Assembly: GCA_014763835.1 (NCBI GenBank)
Contig: JACXUQ010000090.1
Coordinates: forward strand, 1-5,851
Source: Thiotrichales bacterium
GTDB lineage: Bacteria; Pseudomonadota; Gammaproteobacteria; Thiomicrospirales; Thiomicrospiraceae
Reading direction: 5' to 3'
DNA length: 5,851 nucleotides
Under the pieces are notes generated by a model that did not search any database, was not told where the DNA came from, and saw only the letters and a program-made list of their open reading frames with translations. Within the stretch, counting starts at the first letter, position 1; each line of letters begins with the position of its first letter. The position numbers and the translations under genes were made by a program. Positions 4,791-5,851 of this stretch are shown here, piece after piece.

Positions 4791-5851
4791 CCCTCGGCTA
4801 AAAAGAAAGTGTCGATGGGGGACGGCTTGTGGAAATGATAGCCCTGCGCGTATTCAATGCCCACCGCTTTAAGCCAGTCGGAAACCTCCTGGTTTTCAAC
4901 AAACTCGGCAATGGAATCGATGTTCATTTCCACGGTAATCTGGTGAATGGCCTTGACCATGGCCGCGTCGATATTGTCGCTGAGTACGTCGAGGATGAAG
5001 TTGCCGTCAATTTTGACAAAATCGACCGGCAGACTTTTCAACCAGCCGAATGACGAGAAGCCCGAACCGAAATCGTCCAGTGCCAGTTTGCAGCCGAAGT
5101 TTTTAATGCTGTTCAAAAAGCTGATGCTGGCCGACATGTGAGTGATGGCGGCGGTTTCGGTGATTTCAAAGCAGACTTTGTGATTAAGTGCCTGATTGTT
5201 TTCAAGCACTTGTAAGAGCATGGCATTGAACTGCGGGTTTCCAAGTGACTGTCCCGAAATATTGATGTTGATTAATTCAATCGCATCGGCATGACTTTGG
5301 AGCCAGTCAATCGCCTGTTTGGTCACGTAGATGTCCAATTCGGCCATCAGGTTGAAGCGTTCGGCAGCCGGCAGAAACTGATCCGGTGTAATAATGCGCC
5401 CTTCCTCGTTCATAAGCCGCGTGAGGATTTCCACCCGTTTTTGCGGGCTTGCGTGCTGTAGCGGCACGATTTCCTGTGCAAACAGTACAAAACGTTCCTG
5501 TTTGATCGCTTCTTTGATATGACTCACCCAGTTGAGTTGATTGAACTGCTGCGCCAGTACTTGGTCGTCTTCACGGTAGATATGCACACGGTTTCGGCCT
5601 TGGTCTTTGGCTAAATAACACGCCACATCCGCCTGGCTCATAATGCCGGCTTTATTGCTGGCGGCATGAATAGCGGTGATACCGATGCTTGCGCCGATGT
5701 CAAACCCCCGGTTCTCCCAGATGAACTGATACCCCGCCAGACTGCTGCGCAGCTTCTCGGCAATAGTGGCGGCATCTTCGGTTGAGCAGTTCTCCAGCAA
5801 CAGGGCGAACTCGTCGCCGCCAATGCGGGCCAGCAGGTCGCTGTCACGGGT
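4787..5851 (-). CDS. GGDEF-EAL cyclic-di-GMP cyclase/phosphodiesterase, C-terminal 354 residues (partial)
   Basis: The frame is open to the right edge, so the true N-terminus lies outside. The TTG at 5800 is internal, because GGDEF is encoded just upstream of it. In window numbering, residues 1 to about 95 finish a GGDEF domain. It has the inhibitory-site RDSD at 2-5, canonical GGDEF at 11-15, and the family tail ADVACYLAKDQGRNRVHIY. Residues about 115-350 are an EAL domain with EIL at 141-143 in place of EAL, the asparagine of ININIS at 197, FEITE at 228-232, DDFGSGFSS from 259 and K280. AEFVE spans 315-319 and QGY 336-338. All catalytic ligands seem present, so the protein may both make and break c-di-GMP. 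Proteins of this type usually carry N-terminal PAS or membrane sensor domains, which cannot be seen here. Its stop overlaps that of the facing EAL-CBS-GGDEF gene by 4 nt, with no separate terminator. Confidence 0.92.
   Translation of the reverse strand, partial: TRDSDLLARIGGDEFALLLENCSTEDAATIAEKLRSSLAGYQFIWENRGFDIGASIGITAIHAASNKAGIMSQADVACYLAKDQGRNRVHIYREDDQVLAQQFNQLNWVSHIKEAIKQERFVLFAQEIVPLQHASPQKRVEILTRLMNEEGRIITPDQFLPAAERFNLMAELDIYVTKQAIDWLQSHADAIELININISGQSLGNPQFNAMLLQVLENNQALNHKVCFEITETAAITHMSASISFLNSIKNFGCKLALDDFGSGFSSFGWLKSLPVDFVKIDGNFILDVLSDNIDAAMVKAIHQITVEMNIDSIAEFVENQEVSDWLKAVGIEYAQGYHFHKPSPIDTFFLAEG

Noticed and set aside
5638..5847. 69-codon minus-strand frame at the right edge
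   Set aside because: It overlaps the GGDEF-EAL coding frame in another register, has no family features, and the GGDEF frame clearly continues to the edge.

Overview
The window looks like chromosomal core-genome DNA from a gammaproteobacterium. The RsmE, MetF and MetK sequences resemble the enterobacterial proteins closely along their length. The two cyclic-di-GMP genes are of types common in free-living Gammaproteobacteria. I cannot name a genus; a marine or sulfur-oxidising lineage is only a guess. I see no insertion sequence, CRISPR array, tRNA, rRNA or phage gene.

Left half (1-2683), all on the minus strand and read right to left: metK (S-adenosylmethionine synthase), then a strong intrinsic terminator, then metF (methylenetetrahydrofolate reductase), then rsmE (16S rRNA m3U1498 methyltransferase), which runs off the left edge. 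The three genes share a theme. MetF makes the methyl group used to regenerate methionine, MetK turns methionine into S-adenosylmethionine (SAM), and RsmE spends SAM on rRNA. metF and rsmE are 27 nt apart in the same frame and probably form an operon. The terminator and a possible promoter in the metK-metF gap suggest that metF-rsmE is controlled separately from metK, or receives only read-through from it.

The divergent intergenic region (2684-2984) is the richest non-coding stretch. It holds a near-consensus sigma-70 promoter for metK, an inverted repeat centred on that promoter's -35 box, and a second perfect 7-1-7 palindrome further upstream. The predicted metK 5' leader is about 136 nt long. 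In it, two 6-bp complementary pairs interleave (pseudoknot order), and one of their arms could also pair with the metK Shine-Dalgarno sequence. This matches no SAM riboswitch class I can recognise and is the best candidate here for something undescribed, although short complementarities like these can arise by chance.

Right half (2985-5851): two cyclic-di-GMP signalling genes face each other and overlap by 4 nt at their stop codons. The plus-strand gene encodes a complete, soluble EAL-CBS-CBS-GGDEF protein whose GGDEF motif is GGDDF and which lacks the inhibitory I-site. The minus-strand gene is cut by the right edge and encodes a GGDEF-EAL protein with intact signature residues in both domains and an RxxD I-site. 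One inference worth testing is that the CBS pair, a module that binds adenosyl ligands, couples cyclic-di-GMP turnover to SAM or adenylate levels next to metK.
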